A stretch of DNA of 64,000 bases, taken from contig JOAA01000001.1 in assembly GCA_000720375.1 (NCBI GenBank), positions 248,001 to 312,000 of the forward strand, read 5' to 3'. This document shows, piece by piece, positions 20,860 to 29,922 of this stretch. A program made the translations under genes and the position numbers. Under the pieces are notes generated by a model. The model saw only the letters and a program-made list of their open reading frames with translations. It made no database searches and was not told the origin of the DNA. Numbering within the stretch: position 1 is the first letter of the stretch; every line of letters begins with the position of its first letter. This stretch comes from Rhodococcus rhodnii (lineage in GTDB: Bacteria > Actinomycetota > Actinomycetes > Mycobacteriales > Pseudonocardiaceae).

Positions 20860-22353
20860 TCAGACGCCGCCGGACAGCTTCTCGCGCAGCGCGGCGAGCT
20901 GCTCGTCGCTGGCGAGCGTGCCACCACTCTTGGCCTGGGTCTCGGTCCCGGCGGAGGAGTAGCTCTGGTCGCCTGCGGCCTCGGCGCCTTCGCCCGCAGC
21001 GGCGGCGGCGTCGGCCTCGGCGGCCTTGCGGATCTGCGACATGTGCTGCTCGTAGCGGGTGTGCGCCTCGGCGTACTGACGCTCCCACTCCTCACGCTGC
21101 TTGTCGAAGCCTTCCTGCCACTCCTGGGTGTCCGGGTCGAAGCCCTCGGGGTAGATGTAGTTGCCCTCGGCGTCGTACTCGGCGGCCATGCCGTACTGGG
21201 TCGGGTCGAACTCGGTGTCCGGCGTGAAGCCCTCGTTGGCCTGCTTCAGCGACAGCGAGATCCGGCGACGCTCCAGGTCGATGTCGATGACCTTGACCAT
21301 CACGTCGTTGCCGACCTGGACGACCTGCTCCGGGATCTCCACGTGCCGCTCGGCCAGCTCGGAGATGTGCACCAGGCCCTCGATGCCCTCGTCCACGCGG
21401 ACGAACGCACCGAACGGAACCAGCTTGGTGACCTTGCCCGGCACGATCTGGCCGATCGCGTGGGTACGGGCGAACTGGCGCCACGGGTCTTCCTGGGTCG
21501 CCTTGAGCGACAGGGACACGCGCTCGCGGTCCATGTCGACGTCCAGGACCTCGACCGTGACCTCCTGGCCGACCTCGACGACCTCGGACGGGTGGTCGAT
21601 GTGCTTCCAGGACAGCTCCGAGACGTGCACCAGGCCGTCGACGCCGCCGAGGTCCACGAACGCACCGAAGTTGACGATCGAGGACACGACGCCCTTGCGG
21701 ACCTGGCCCTTCTGCAGCTGGTTGAGGAACTCGCTGCGGACCTCGGACTGGGTCTGCTCCAGCCACGCACGGCGGGACAGAACCACGTTGTTGCGGTTCT
21801 TGTCCAGCTCGATGATCTTGGCCTCGAGCTCGCGGCCGACGTACGGCTGCAGGTCGCGGACGCGACGCATCTCGACGAGGGAGGCAGGCAGGAAGCCCCG
21901 CAGCCCGATGTCCAGGATCAGACCACCCTTGACCACCTCGATGACGGTGCCGCGGACCGGCTCGTCGGCCTCCTTGAGCCCCTCGATCGTGCCCCACGCG
22001 CGCTCGTACTGCGCACGCTTCTTGGACAGGATCAGGCGACCTTCCTTGTCCTCCTTCTGGAGAACAAGCGCCTCGACCTCATCGCCGACCTTGACGACCT
22101 CATTGGGGTCGACGTCGTGCTTGATCGAGAGCTCACGCGAGGGGATGACACCCTCGGTCTTGTAGCCGATGTCGAGAAGAACCTCGTCACGGTCGACCTT
22201 GACGATTACGCCTTCGACGATATCGCCGTCGTTGAAGTACTTGATCGTCGCGTCGATCGCGGCGAGGAAGTCCTCCGCCGTCCCGACGTCGTTGATTGCG
22301 ACCTGCTGCTTGGGCGCGTTGGAAGCCGGGACAATGGTGGTGTCGGTGGACAT
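20860..22353 (-). CDS. rpsA: 30S ribosomal protein S1
   Basis: Binds mRNA on the small ribosomal subunit and helps start translation. 497 residues with four S1 (OB-fold) repeats: GDIVEGVIVKVDRDEVLLDIGYK near 45, the second near 125 (EPVRGTVIEVVKGGLILDIGL), the third near 215 (GVVSSIVNFGAFVDLGG), and the fourth near 300 (GKVTKLVPFGAFVRVDEG). A long Glu/Ala-rich C-terminal tail ends in LASDEQLAALREKLSGGV. The actinobacterial form has four repeats instead of six. ATG 22353 is set by the family start MSTDTTIV; a GGAG lies about 11 bp upstream. Monocistronic, with a strong terminator. Confidence 0.97.
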   Translation of the reverse strand: MSTDTTIVPASNAPKQQVAINDVGTAEDFLAAIDATIKYFNDGDIVEGVIVKVDRDEVLLDIGYKTEGVIPSRELSIKHDVDPNEVVKVGDEVEALVLQKEDKEGRLILSKKRAQYERAWGTIEGLKEADEPVRGTVIEVVKGGLILDIGLRGFLPASLVEMRRVRDLQPYVGRELEAKIIELDKNRNNVVLSRRAWLEQTQSEVRSEFLNQLQKGQVRKGVVSSIVNFGAFVDLGGVDGLVHVSELSWKHIDHPSEVVEVGQEVTVEVLDVDMDRERVSLSLKATQEDPWRQFARTHAIGQIVPGKVTKLVPFGAFVRVDEGIEGLVHISELAERHVEIPEQVVQVGNDVMVKVIDIDLERRRISLSLKQANEGFTPDTEFDPTQYGMAAEYDAEGNYIYPEGFDPDTQEWQEGFDKQREEWERQYAEAHTRYEQHMSQIRKAAEADAAAAAGEGAEAAGDQSYSSAGTETQAKSGGTLASDEQLAALREKLSGGV

Positions 22354-22591
22354 TAGGTGGGTTGCTCCGGTACGGATTGGGAGTAGTTGGGTTGTCTTAA
22401 GTTCTGGCGCACGGTGTGACGACGAGCGCCCCGAGTCATGTGTGATCATGCACAGGGTTCAACACCGATACGCGCAACCCGATTCCCAGATTCCTCACCT
22501 GAACCGCAGGCAGCGCGAAATTCACCGCGCGGGCGGTATCGTACGCGCCCGCGCGATCGTCGGGCAAACCGGATGCCCATAAGGAGCAGGC

Positions 22592-23434
22592 GTGGACAGC
22601 AGCGACACCCGGTACGCCGGCGCTCAAACTACTCTCGGCACCGTCGGTCCCGCTCGTCGAAGCGCGGGCGCGGCCGAGTCGATCGCCGCGAACATCGCGT
22701 GGTGGGACGCGGATGCGGACGATTACATCGCCGAGCACGGTGACTTCCTCGGTGACGTGAATTTCCTCTGGTGCCCCGAAGGCCTGCGGGAACGCGATAT
22801 AGAACTGCTCGGCGACGTCAAGGGCAAGGACATCGTCGAGGTCGGTTGCGGCTCCGCGCCCTGCGCCAGGTGGCTGGCGAGCCAGGGCGCGCGGGTGGCC
22901 GCGCTCGACCTGTCGGCGGGGATGCTGCGGCACGCGAAGCGCGCGAACGATGTGACCGGGATCACTCCGCTGTTGATCAGGGCGAACGCCGAACGGCTGC
23001 CGTTCGCCGCGGAAAGCTTCGACATCGCGTGCTCGGCCTTCGGCGCGGTGCCCTTCGTCGCGGACGTGCGGCCGGTGTTCCGGGAGGTCGCCAGGGTGCT
23101 GCGGCCGGGCGGCCGGTGGGTCTTCGCCGTGACTCACCCGATCAGGTGGATCTTCCCGGACGATCCCGGGCCGGACGGGCTACGGGTGATCAATTCGTAC
23201 TTCGACCGCACCCCATATGTCGAGGTCGACGGGAACGGCCGGGCGACCTACGTCGAGCACCATCGGACGCTCGGCGACTACGTGCGGGCGCTGACCGGAT
23301 CTGGTTTCGTCATCGAGGACATGATCGAGCCGGAGTGGCCGGAGGAGCAGACCCGCGAGTGGGGCCAGTGGAGCCCGCTGCGCGGTGAGCTGTTCCCCGG
23401 CACCGCGATCTTCTGCTGCCGGAGGGCTACGTGA
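22592..23434 (+). CDS. Class I SAM-dependent methyltransferase
   Basis: A 280-residue methyltransferase with a complete SAM-binding core: motif I VEVGCGSAPCARWLA near residue 88, acidic LDLSAGML near 109, and post-motif FREVARVLRPGGRWVFAVTHP near 170. The N-terminus carries IAWWDADADDYIAEHGDFLGD, typical of actinobacterial methyltransferases of unassigned substrate. GTG 22592 has AAGGAGC 6 bp upstream. It overlaps the next gene by 4 bases (GTGA), so it is coupled to a GNAT protein. Confidence 0.88.
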   Translation: MDSSDTRYAGAQTTLGTVGPARRSAGAAESIAANIAWWDADADDYIAEHGDFLGDVNFLWCPEGLRERDIELLGDVKGKDIVEVGCGSAPCARWLASQGARVAALDLSAGMLRHAKRANDVTGITPLLIRANAERLPFAAESFDIACSAFGAVPFVADVRPVFREVARVLRPGGRWVFAVTHPIRWIFPDDPGPDGLRVINSYFDRTPYVEVDGNGRATYVEHHRTLGDYVRALTGSGFVIEDMIEPEWPEEQTREWGQWSPLRGELFPGTAIFCCRRAT

Positions 23435-24345
23435 GGTTCACCGACGGGGTGCTGGACACGCAGAGCGCGTGGTTCGCCCGTCTGGATCCGATGCTTCCGG
23501 CCGCGGTCCGGCCACCCGACGGCAACGTGATCACGGCGGCCTTACCGGACGGCACGCGGGTGGCAGGCGTCCTGGTGCCGACGAGGCTGGCGCCGGACGC
23601 GATGCCGACGTTGTGGTCCGCGCTCGAGGTGTGGGAGTTACACCCGATGCTCGGCGAGCACGGTATGCACCAGCTGCTGGACCAATGGCGCAGGACGATG
23701 GCCCGCCGGTCCACCGGTCCCGACTCGTCGTGCTTGGTCACGTGGCCCAGTAGAGATGTCGGCGCGGCGCGGGCGTTCCTGGACCACGGCCTGGTCCCAC
23801 TGTCCACATTAGCCATCCGGACCGGCGCGCCGATCCTGCCGTCACCGGGCTCGCTGCGGGTGCGGCGGGCGACACTGCGGGACATCGACACGATCCTGCC
23901 GTTGGCCATGGCCGAACTGGAGTACTCCGCCATGGTCGGCAGCACTGTCTTACGTCCCGGCGCGGCGCAGGTGAAGCGGGCCGCGCTGGCCCGGCACCTC
24001 GACCAGAACGACCCCATCTGGATCGGCGAGCGGGACGGAATCGCGGTCGCACTGGCCGAGTGCTGGTTCAACGAGTCGACCACCGGATCATGGAGCGAGA
24101 CCCGCGTCCGGCACGGTCTTTGGGGCTATGTCAACAGTTTCTCGGTGGCACCGTTGTTCCGCGGCATGGGCATCGGCCGGGAGATGATCTCCGTGGTGCA
24201 CCGTGAACTCGCCGCGGCGGGCGCGATCGGTACCTTTCTTTACTTCAACCCGCCCAACCCGTTGTCATCGGTGTTCTGGGCACGGCAGGGTTATCGTCCA
24301 CTCTGGACAATCTGGGAAGTCAGACCGGCATCCGCCCTGCGCTAG
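23431..24345 (+). CDS. GNAT family N-acetyltransferase
   Basis: A 304-residue protein with a GNAT domain in the C-terminal half: VRRATLRDIDTILPLAMAEL near 148, and the acetyl-CoA pyrophosphate loop VAPLFRGMGIGREMI near 240 (R/QxxGxG/A form). The N-terminal half is a poorly conserved, likely degenerate, second GNAT-like unit. Its start overlaps the methyltransferase stop. The pair could modify one substrate in sequence; what that is cannot be told. Confidence 0.82.
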   Translation: MRFTDGVLDTQSAWFARLDPMLPAAVRPPDGNVITAALPDGTRVAGVLVPTRLAPDAMPTLWSALEVWELHPMLGEHGMHQLLDQWRRTMARRSTGPDSSCLVTWPSRDVGAARAFLDHGLVPLSTLAIRTGAPILPSPGSLRVRRATLRDIDTILPLAMAELEYSAMVGSTVLRPGAAQVKRAALARHLDQNDPIWIGERDGIAVALAECWFNESTTGSWSETRVRHGLWGYVNSFSVAPLFRGMGIGREMISVVHRELAAAGAIGTFLYFNPPNPLSSVFWARQGYRPLWTIWEVRPASALR

Positions 24346-24424
24346 CCGACCCCCGACCAAAGTCATAGACGACCCTGGACCGTAGTCCGATGTGCGGACC
24401 GGCGCCGCAAAGGAAACTGGCGTC

Positions 24425-25453
24425 ATGCGAATTCTGCTCATCGTCACAACGCTTCTGCTGGCACTGGCAGCGCCTGCGTCTGCCACGAAACCTGTTGGAC
24501 TGCTCAAACCTGAGGGACCGTTTCCCATTGGCCACCGCACCCTGCATCTGACCGATGCCGGCAGAGCCGATCTCTGGATGCCGGACCGACGCCGTGAACT
24601 CATGGTTTCGTTGTGGTATCCGGCTTTTCCGTTAGGCAAGCCCGCCGAGTACATGACCGCGGCGGAGTCGGCGGCGACCGTGCAGGGCCTCAAGCTGGAC
24701 CTGCCGGACAATGCCTTGCAACAAATCCGGGTGCACTCGCGCGAGGACGCCCCGGCGCTACCTGCCAGTCGTGGATGGCCGCTCGTCGTGCTCTCCCCAG
24801 GCATGGGCAACGGCCGGACGACCCTGACAACGCTGGCCGAACAGTTGGCGTCGAAGGGTTTCGTGGTAGCAGGAGTCGACCACGCGTACGAGGCGTACAA
24901 CGTCGAGTTCCCCGGTGGCCGGTTGCTGCAGTGTCAGGCGTGCCAGAACGCTGGCAGGCCACTCCAAACAGCAATGGACAACCGCGCACAGGACGTCACA
25001 TTCGTATTGGGCGAGGTCTTGAAGCAGCAGGCGCCACGCGTGGACGCGTCCCGGATCGGCATGGCTGGACACTCGATGGGCGGTGGCGCGACCGTGCACG
25101 CGTTAGCCACGGATGCACGGGTCAAGGCGGGCGTGAACATGGATGGGCCGTTCTATCCGGTCGTCGACATCCCTAAGCCGCTGGCGCTGTTCACCAGTCC
25201 AGTCGGGGAGGAGGAGTTCGGCATGGGCTGGGATGCCGCATGGCCACGGCTGACAGGCTGGAAGGAGCGCAGGTACCTCGCAGAAAGCGGGCACTCCTCG
25301 GCGACCGATAACGGTTACCTGGCGATCGCATTGGGACAGAAGGACAAAATGCCACCCAACACGTGGTTGCGACTGTACGGGACCGGGGACACTGTCGAAT
25401 GGGTTCGGTTCTTCCGCACCTATCTCACCGAGTTCTTTCAGGCGAGGCTCTGA
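24425..25453 (+). CDS. Secreted alpha/beta hydrolase, PAF-acetylhydrolase-like
   Basis: A 342-residue exported hydrolase: signal peptide MRILLIVTTLLLALAAPASA, cleaved near residue 20. The nucleophile elbow is GHSMGGG near residue 219; the oxyanion region VVLSPGMGNGRTTL lies near 125; and the catalytic His is likely in ESGHSSATD near 285. The overall pattern (DLWMPDRRRELMVSLWYPA early) fits the platelet-activating-factor acetylhydrolase/chlorophyllase-like group. RBS AAAGGA (24409-24414) is about 10 bp before ATG. It overlaps the response-regulator gene tail-to-tail by 16 bp. Confidence 0.85.
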   Translation: MRILLIVTTLLLALAAPASATKPVGLLKPEGPFPIGHRTLHLTDAGRADLWMPDRRRELMVSLWYPAFPLGKPAEYMTAAESAATVQGLKLDLPDNALQQIRVHSREDAPALPASRGWPLVVLSPGMGNGRTTLTTLAEQLASKGFVVAGVDHAYEAYNVEFPGGRLLQCQACQNAGRPLQTAMDNRAQDVTFVLGEVLKQQAPRVDASRIGMAGHSMGGGATVHALATDARVKAGVNMDGPFYPVVDIPKPLALFTSPVGEEEFGMGWDAAWPRLTGWKERRYLAESGHSSATDNGYLAIALGQKDKMPPNTWLRLYGTGDTVEWVRFFRTYLTEFFQARL

Positions 25454-26085
25454 ACGAGTCCGGCCTCGTACGCCACGATCGCGGCCTGGACCCGGTTGCG
25501 CACCCCGAGCCGGTCGAAGATCACGCTCACATGTGCCTTGACGGTTCCCTCGACGATGAGGAGTTTGACCGCTATGTCCGCGTTGGACAGCCCGGAACCC
25601 AGCAGTGCCAGTACTTCCGTTTCCTTGGGGGTGAGATTCGCGACCTTGGCGCGAGCACCGGAGGTCTTGCGGGGCAGGTGGTCGATCACCCGCTTGGCGA
25701 TCTTCGGGGACAGGAACGCGGCGCCGTCCGCGACCGCCTTGATCCCGGCGATGAGCTCGTTCGGATCACCTGATTTGAGGAGGAAACCATTGGCTCCTAG
25801 AGCAAGGGCCTGCTCGATGTACTCGTCCTCGCCGAACGTGGTCAGCATGACCACGCCGGTCTGCGGCCGAAGACGCCGGATCTCCTCGGCCGCGGCGAGA
25901 CCGTCCAGCACCGGCATCTGGATGTCCAGTACCGCGATGTCCGGGCGGGTGCTGAGAACGTGATCCACGGCTTGCCGGCCGTCGTCGGCCTGTGCGACGA
26001 CCTCGATGCCGGCGTCGCTGCCCAGGATGGCCGCGATGCCTGCTCGGATCATCGCTTCGTCGTCGGCCAGTACCACCCGGATCAC
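25438..26085 (-). CDS. NarL/LuxR-type response regulator
   Basis: A 215-residue two-component regulator. Receiver domain residues 1-118: acidic pocket D8/D9, phosphoacceptor D54 (AVLDIQMP), conserved Thr in MLTTFGEDEY and Lys in FLLKSGDP. The C-terminal LuxR HTH is LTPKETEVLALLGSGLSNADIAVKLLIVEGTVKAHVSVIF (written here only as its start and end: LTPKETEVL to HVSVIF). GTG 26085 overlaps the kinase stop by 4 bases, so kinase and regulator are one operon, kinase first. Targets unknown; the neighbouring secreted hydrolase or esterases are possible. Confidence 0.93.
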   Translation of the reverse strand: MIRVVLADDEAMIRAGIAAILGSDAGIEVVAQADDGRQAVDHVLSTRPDIAVLDIQMPVLDGLAAAEEIRRLRPQTGVVMLTTFGEDEYIEQALALGANGFLLKSGDPNELIAGIKAVADGAAFLSPKIAKRVIDHLPRKTSGARAKVANLTPKETEVLALLGSGLSNADIAVKLLIVEGTVKAHVSVIFDRLGVRNRVQAAIVAYEAGLVQSLA

Positions 26086-26939
26086 TTGTCCCCCTTGAAA
26101 ATCGCGGTCACGGCGAACCCGCCGTCCCGGGGCCCGGCTTCGAAGTGACCGCCTGCCTGTTCGACACGCTTGCGCAAGCTTGCGAGACCGCTACCACCGG
26201 ACGTCAGTCCAGTCGGCTGGACTGCCTGCTCATTGACAACTGAAACACACGTCGAGGTGACCACCACGGTGATCGCCGCGCCGGGTGCGTGCTTGGCGGC
26301 GTTGGTCAGCGCCTCCTGCACCACCCGGTAGGCGACCGGCTCGATCCCCACCGGTACAGAGTCCACTGTGGACTTGATGGCCAGGCCGGCCGCGGCGCTG
26401 CGCGAGATCAGATCGGGGATGCTCTCGGGGTCGCGGAGGACTTCGATGATCTCGCGCAGCCGCTCGGTCGCCGCGGCGGCACTTTCCCGCAACTGTCCGA
26501 CGGCTTCGCGCTGCTCGTCGGTCAGCCCGCCAGAGAGTTGCAACACGCCTGCTCGGACGGCAATGAGGGTGAGCTCGTGGCCGAGCGAGTCGTGCATGTC
26601 GGCAGCGATCCGGGCGCGTTCCATCAGGCGCGCCTGCACGGTGTTCTCGTGCGTACGACGAAGGACATAGTGGCGTCGGGTGAGGTACACGGTGGCGGCC
26701 ATCAGCAGCAGAGGCCAGATCGGCACACGGCCGCCGTAGTCGAACGTCATCGCGACACCGGACGCCACGGCCGCGGCCAACGCGATGACCGGGAAACGTT
26801 TGGTGGTCGCCGCCACGAGGGCGACGACCACCAGCCCGCCGATGAGTTCCCACGGCGTGGGGCTGCGCCAACTGTCGATCACAAGGAGCGCGACGACGCC
26901 AAGCCACACAGCGCCTTCGACAACGACCCCCGCTCGCAT
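26082..26939 (-). CDS. Sensor histidine kinase (HisKA_3 class)
   Basis: A 285-residue kinase with a short sensor part of three or four membrane helices within residues 1-85 and almost no extracytoplasmic loop, so it may sense the membrane itself. The phosphoacceptor is H116 in ERARIAADMHDSLGHELTL. ATP-binding N box is VVQEALTNAAKHAPG; the G region is GGSGLASLRKRVEQAGG. Compact size matches DesK-like kinases. Coupled to the downstream regulator by a 4-base overlap. Confidence 0.93.
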   Translation of the reverse strand: MRAGVVVEGAVWLGVVALLVIDSWRSPTPWELIGGLVVVALVAATTKRFPVIALAAAVASGVAMTFDYGGRVPIWPLLLMAATVYLTRRHYVLRRTHENTVQARLMERARIAADMHDSLGHELTLIAVRAGVLQLSGGLTDEQREAVGQLRESAAAATERLREIIEVLRDPESIPDLISRSAAAGLAIKSTVDSVPVGIEPVAYRVVQEALTNAAKHAPGAAITVVVTSTCVSVVNEQAVQPTGLTSGGSGLASLRKRVEQAGGHFEAGPRDGGFAVTAIFKGDK

Positions 26940-26957
26940 ACCTCCGAAACTACAAGC

Positions 26958-27908
26958 TCACGCCTGGAGGCCGCGGCGGAGGTCCGCGACCTGGTCGTCG
27001 GCCATCCGTTTGGTCACCGCGGCCTCGGTGACCATCTGCGAACCGTGGAAGGTGCCCGCGTAACCCCGCACTTCGGTCGGCACATTGGCCTGCGACAACC
27101 GCCGCGCATACTCCAACCCTTCATCGCGCAACGGGTCGAACTGGCACACGGTGACCACGGTCGGCGGCAACCCTGACAGGTCCGTGGCACGTGCCGGCGC
27201 GGCATACGGCGAAACATCGGCGGTGCCCCGCTTGCCTTCACCCAGGTACGAATCCCAGCTGAAGACGGCGTTCGGATAGTTCCACAGTGGAGTGTCCACG
27301 TACGCCCGCATGGATTCGGTCTCCAGCCGGTCGTCGATCTCTGGGACGCCAAGGTACTGGAAGACGATCGCCGGGCCACCGCGGTCGCGGGCCAGCAGGA
27401 CCGTGCCGGCGGCGAGACCGCCACCGGCGCTCTCGCCCGCGACGCCGATCCGCGCCGGGTCGATCCCCAGCTCGGATGCCTTGTTCGCCGTCCACACCAG
27501 CGCCGCGTAACAGTCCTCGACCTGGCCTGGGAATGGCGTCTCGGGCGCCAAGCGGTAGTCCACGGACACCACGACGATTCCGAGCTGGTCGGCGTACTTC
27601 AGGCACGCGGAATCGGAAGTGTCCAGGTCACCGACGATGAACCCGCCGCCGTGGATGTACACCAGGCCGGGCCGGAGACCGTCCACGGGCGGGGTGTAGA
27701 CCCGGACGCGGACATCCGGCGCGCCCTCCGGCCCGGGCACGAGTTCGTCCCGCACGTCGATCGGCTGACTGGGCTCGTACGGCGGCGTCTGCAGTCGCGT
27801 CTCGGACATCTTCGCTCGTGCGGCGACCAGCGACTCGTAGTCCGTCAACGTGACGGCGGGCAGCAGATCAAGCCATGGAAGCAAGTCCGCGTCGAAGGCG
27901 TAGCTCAT
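26958..27908 (-). CDS. HSL-family alpha/beta esterase, tandem copy 1
   Basis: A 316-residue hormone-sensitive-lipase type (family IV) esterase. The oxyanion motif HGGGF lies near residue 87, the nucleophile elbow GESAGGG near 156, the acid in QFDPLRDEG near 255 and the His in AGTFHGSQM near 285. No signal peptide, so cytoplasmic. The last of three near-duplicate tandem genes; its ATG overlaps the previous copy's stop by 4 bases. Substrates are probably short-chain esters; specificity is unknown. Confidence 0.9.
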   Translation of the reverse strand: MSYAFDADLLPWLDLLPAVTLTDYESLVAARAKMSETRLQTPPYEPSQPIDVRDELVPGPEGAPDVRVRVYTPPVDGLRPGLVYIHGGGFIVGDLDTSDSACLKYADQLGIVVVSVDYRLAPETPFPGQVEDCYAALVWTANKASELGIDPARIGVAGESAGGGLAAGTVLLARDRGGPAIVFQYLGVPEIDDRLETESMRAYVDTPLWNYPNAVFSWDSYLGEGKRGTADVSPYAAPARATDLSGLPPTVVTVCQFDPLRDEGLEYARRLSQANVPTEVRGYAGTFHGSQMVTEAAVTKRMADDQVADLRRGLQA

Positions 27909-28864
27909 GACGCCACCTGCAAACCACGGCGCAGGTCTTCCAGTTCGTCGGCCACCATCCGCTTGGTCACGGCGGCGTCCGTGACCATCCCCGAACCGTG
28001 GAACGTGCCCGCATAGGCACGCAGTTCGGTCGGCACGTTCGCGTGCGACAACCGCCGCGCGTACTCAATCCCCTCATCGCGCAACGGGTCGAACTGACAC
28101 ACGGTCACCACAGTCGGCGGCAAACCCGACAGGTCGGTGGCACGGGCGGGCGCGGCGTAGGGCGAAACATCGGCGGTGCCTCGCTTGCCTTCACCGAGGT
28201 ACGAATCCCAGCTGAAGATCGCCTTCGGCCGATTCCACAGTGGAGTGTCCACATATGCTCGCATGGACTCGGTCTCCAGCCGGTCATCCAGTTCCGGGAT
28301 CCCGAGGTGCTGGAAAACGACAGCGGGACCGCCACGGTCGCGGGCCAGCAGGACGGTTCCCGCTGTCAGGCCACCGCCTGCGCTGCCACCCGCGACGCCG
28401 ATCCGCACCGGGTCGACACCCAGCTCGGTCGCCTTGTTGGCAATCCACACCAGCGCCGCGTAGCAATCCTCGACCGGGCCAGGGAACGGTGTCTCGGGCG
28501 CCAGCCTGTACTCCACAGACACCACGACGATGTCGAGTTCGTCGGCGTACTTCAGGCAGGTGCTGTCGGTCATGTCGATGTTGCCGCCGACGAATCCGCC
28601 GCCGTGGATGCACAGCAGTCCTGGTCGCGGGGCGTCCGCGGCGGGTGGCGAGTAGACCCGGACAAGGACGTCCGGTGCGCCTTCCGGGCCTGGGATGAAC
28701 TCGTCCCGCACGTCGATCGGCCTGCTGGGTTCGTACGACGGCATCTGGGCGCGGATCTCGGCCATCCGAGCGCGCGACACGAGCAGATCCTCGTAGGTCC
28801 CCAGCGGGATGTTCGGCAGCACGTCGAGCCAGGGCAGCAGCTCGGGGTCGAAGGCGTAGCTCAT
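27905..28864 (-). CDS. HSL-family alpha/beta esterase, tandem copy 2
   Basis: A 319-residue paralogue of its neighbours. It keeps HGGGF, DPLRDEG and GTFHGSGM, but the elbow reads GGSAGGG where the other two have GESAGGG. The GxSxG requirement is still met, yet the Glu before Ser is normally conserved in family IV esterases, so activity may be altered. ATG 28864 is chosen by alignment with copy 1 (MSYAFDPELLPWLD) and by the 4-base overlap with copy 3. Confidence 0.9.
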   Translation of the reverse strand: MSYAFDPELLPWLDVLPNIPLGTYEDLLVSRARMAEIRAQMPSYEPSRPIDVRDEFIPGPEGAPDVLVRVYSPPAADAPRPGLLCIHGGGFVGGNIDMTDSTCLKYADELDIVVVSVEYRLAPETPFPGPVEDCYAALVWIANKATELGVDPVRIGVAGGSAGGGLTAGTVLLARDRGGPAVVFQHLGIPELDDRLETESMRAYVDTPLWNRPKAIFSWDSYLGEGKRGTADVSPYAAPARATDLSGLPPTVVTVCQFDPLRDEGIEYARRLSHANVPTELRAYAGTFHGSGMVTDAAVTKRMVADELEDLRRGLQVAS

Positions 28865-29823
28865 CGTGCCACCTCCAGGCCTCGGCACAGGTCCTCCAGC
28901 TGGTCGGCAGCGGCGCGCTGAGTCACCGCAGCGTCGCCGATCATGGTCGAGCCGTGGAAACTGCCCGCGTAACCCCGCACTTCGGTCGGCACATTGGCCT
29001 GCGACAACCGCCTGGCGTACTCCAACCCCTCGTCACGCAACGGGTCGAACTGACACACCGTCACCACAGTCGGCGGCAACCCCGACAGATCCGCAGCACG
29101 CGCGGGCGCGGCATACGGCGACACATCCGCAGTGCCCCGCTTACCCTCACCCAGGTACGAATCCCAGCTGAAGACCGCGTTCGGCCGATTCCACAGTGGA
29201 GTGTCCACGTACTCGCGCATGGATTCCGTCTCCAGCCGGTCATCGAGCTCGGGGATCCACAGGTACTGGTGGCTCAATGCGGGACCGCCACGGTCACGGG
29301 CGAGCAGGACCGTCGCGGCCGAGAGCCCACCGCCCGCGCTCTCCCCGCCGACTGCCAGGCGTGCCGGGTCGATGCCGAGTTCAGAGGCCTTGTTGGCGGT
29401 CCACACGAGTGCCGCGTAGCAATCCTCGACCGGACCAGGGAACGGCGTCTCGGGCGCCAAGCGGTAGTCCACCGCCACCACGACGATGCCGAGCTTGTCG
29501 ACGAAGGGCATCGCGGCAAGGTCGGCCATGTCGACGCGACCGATGACGAATCCGCCGCCGTGGATGTACAACAATCCCGGCTGAGCGCCTTCCTGGCCGG
29601 CGCGCCGGTAGATCCGGACGGGAACGTCGGGTGCGCCTTCCGGGCCAGGCACCAGTTCGTTTCGCACGTCGATCGGGTGCGTGGCCTCGTACGGGGGAAT
29701 CATGCTGCCTATCTCGTCGAAACTGGCGCGTTTCCGAGCGAGTGATTCGGCGTCCGTGAAGTCGATCGCGGGCATCATGTCGAGCCAGGGGAGCAATTCA
29801 GGATCGATGGCGTACTTGCTCAT
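28861..29823 (-). CDS. HSL-family alpha/beta esterase, tandem copy 3
   Basis: The first gene of the three-esterase operon, about 320 residues. It has HGGGF, GESAGGG, DPLRDEG and GSFHGSTM motifs. The segment from FSWDSYLGEGKRGT to the catalytic Asp is almost identical in all three copies. Start 29823 is set by alignment with the paralogues (MSKYAIDPELLPWLD); ATG 29841 and ATG 29859 are in-frame alternatives and none has a clear RBS. Divergent from the PucR regulator (99 bp between starts), which is a candidate controller. Confidence 0.88.
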   Translation of the reverse strand: MSKYAIDPELLPWLDMMPAIDFTDAESLARKRASFDEIGSMIPPYEATHPIDVRNELVPGPEGAPDVPVRIYRRAGQEGAQPGLLYIHGGGFVIGRVDMADLAAMPFVDKLGIVVVAVDYRLAPETPFPGPVEDCYAALVWTANKASELGIDPARLAVGGESAGGGLSAATVLLARDRGGPALSHQYLWIPELDDRLETESMREYVDTPLWNRPNAVFSWDSYLGEGKRGTADVSPYAAPARAADLSGLPPTVVTVCQFDPLRDEGLEYARRLSQANVPTEVRGYAGSFHGSTMIGDAAVTQRAAADQLEDLCRGLEVAR

Positions 29824-29922
29824 CTGCCAAGGCTCAGCCATGGGCACATCGTGACGCACCAGCCACCTGGCGGCGATTCGGACATCCTGCCCCGACAGAT
29901 GGCGGTGGCGTAACCTCGCAGA

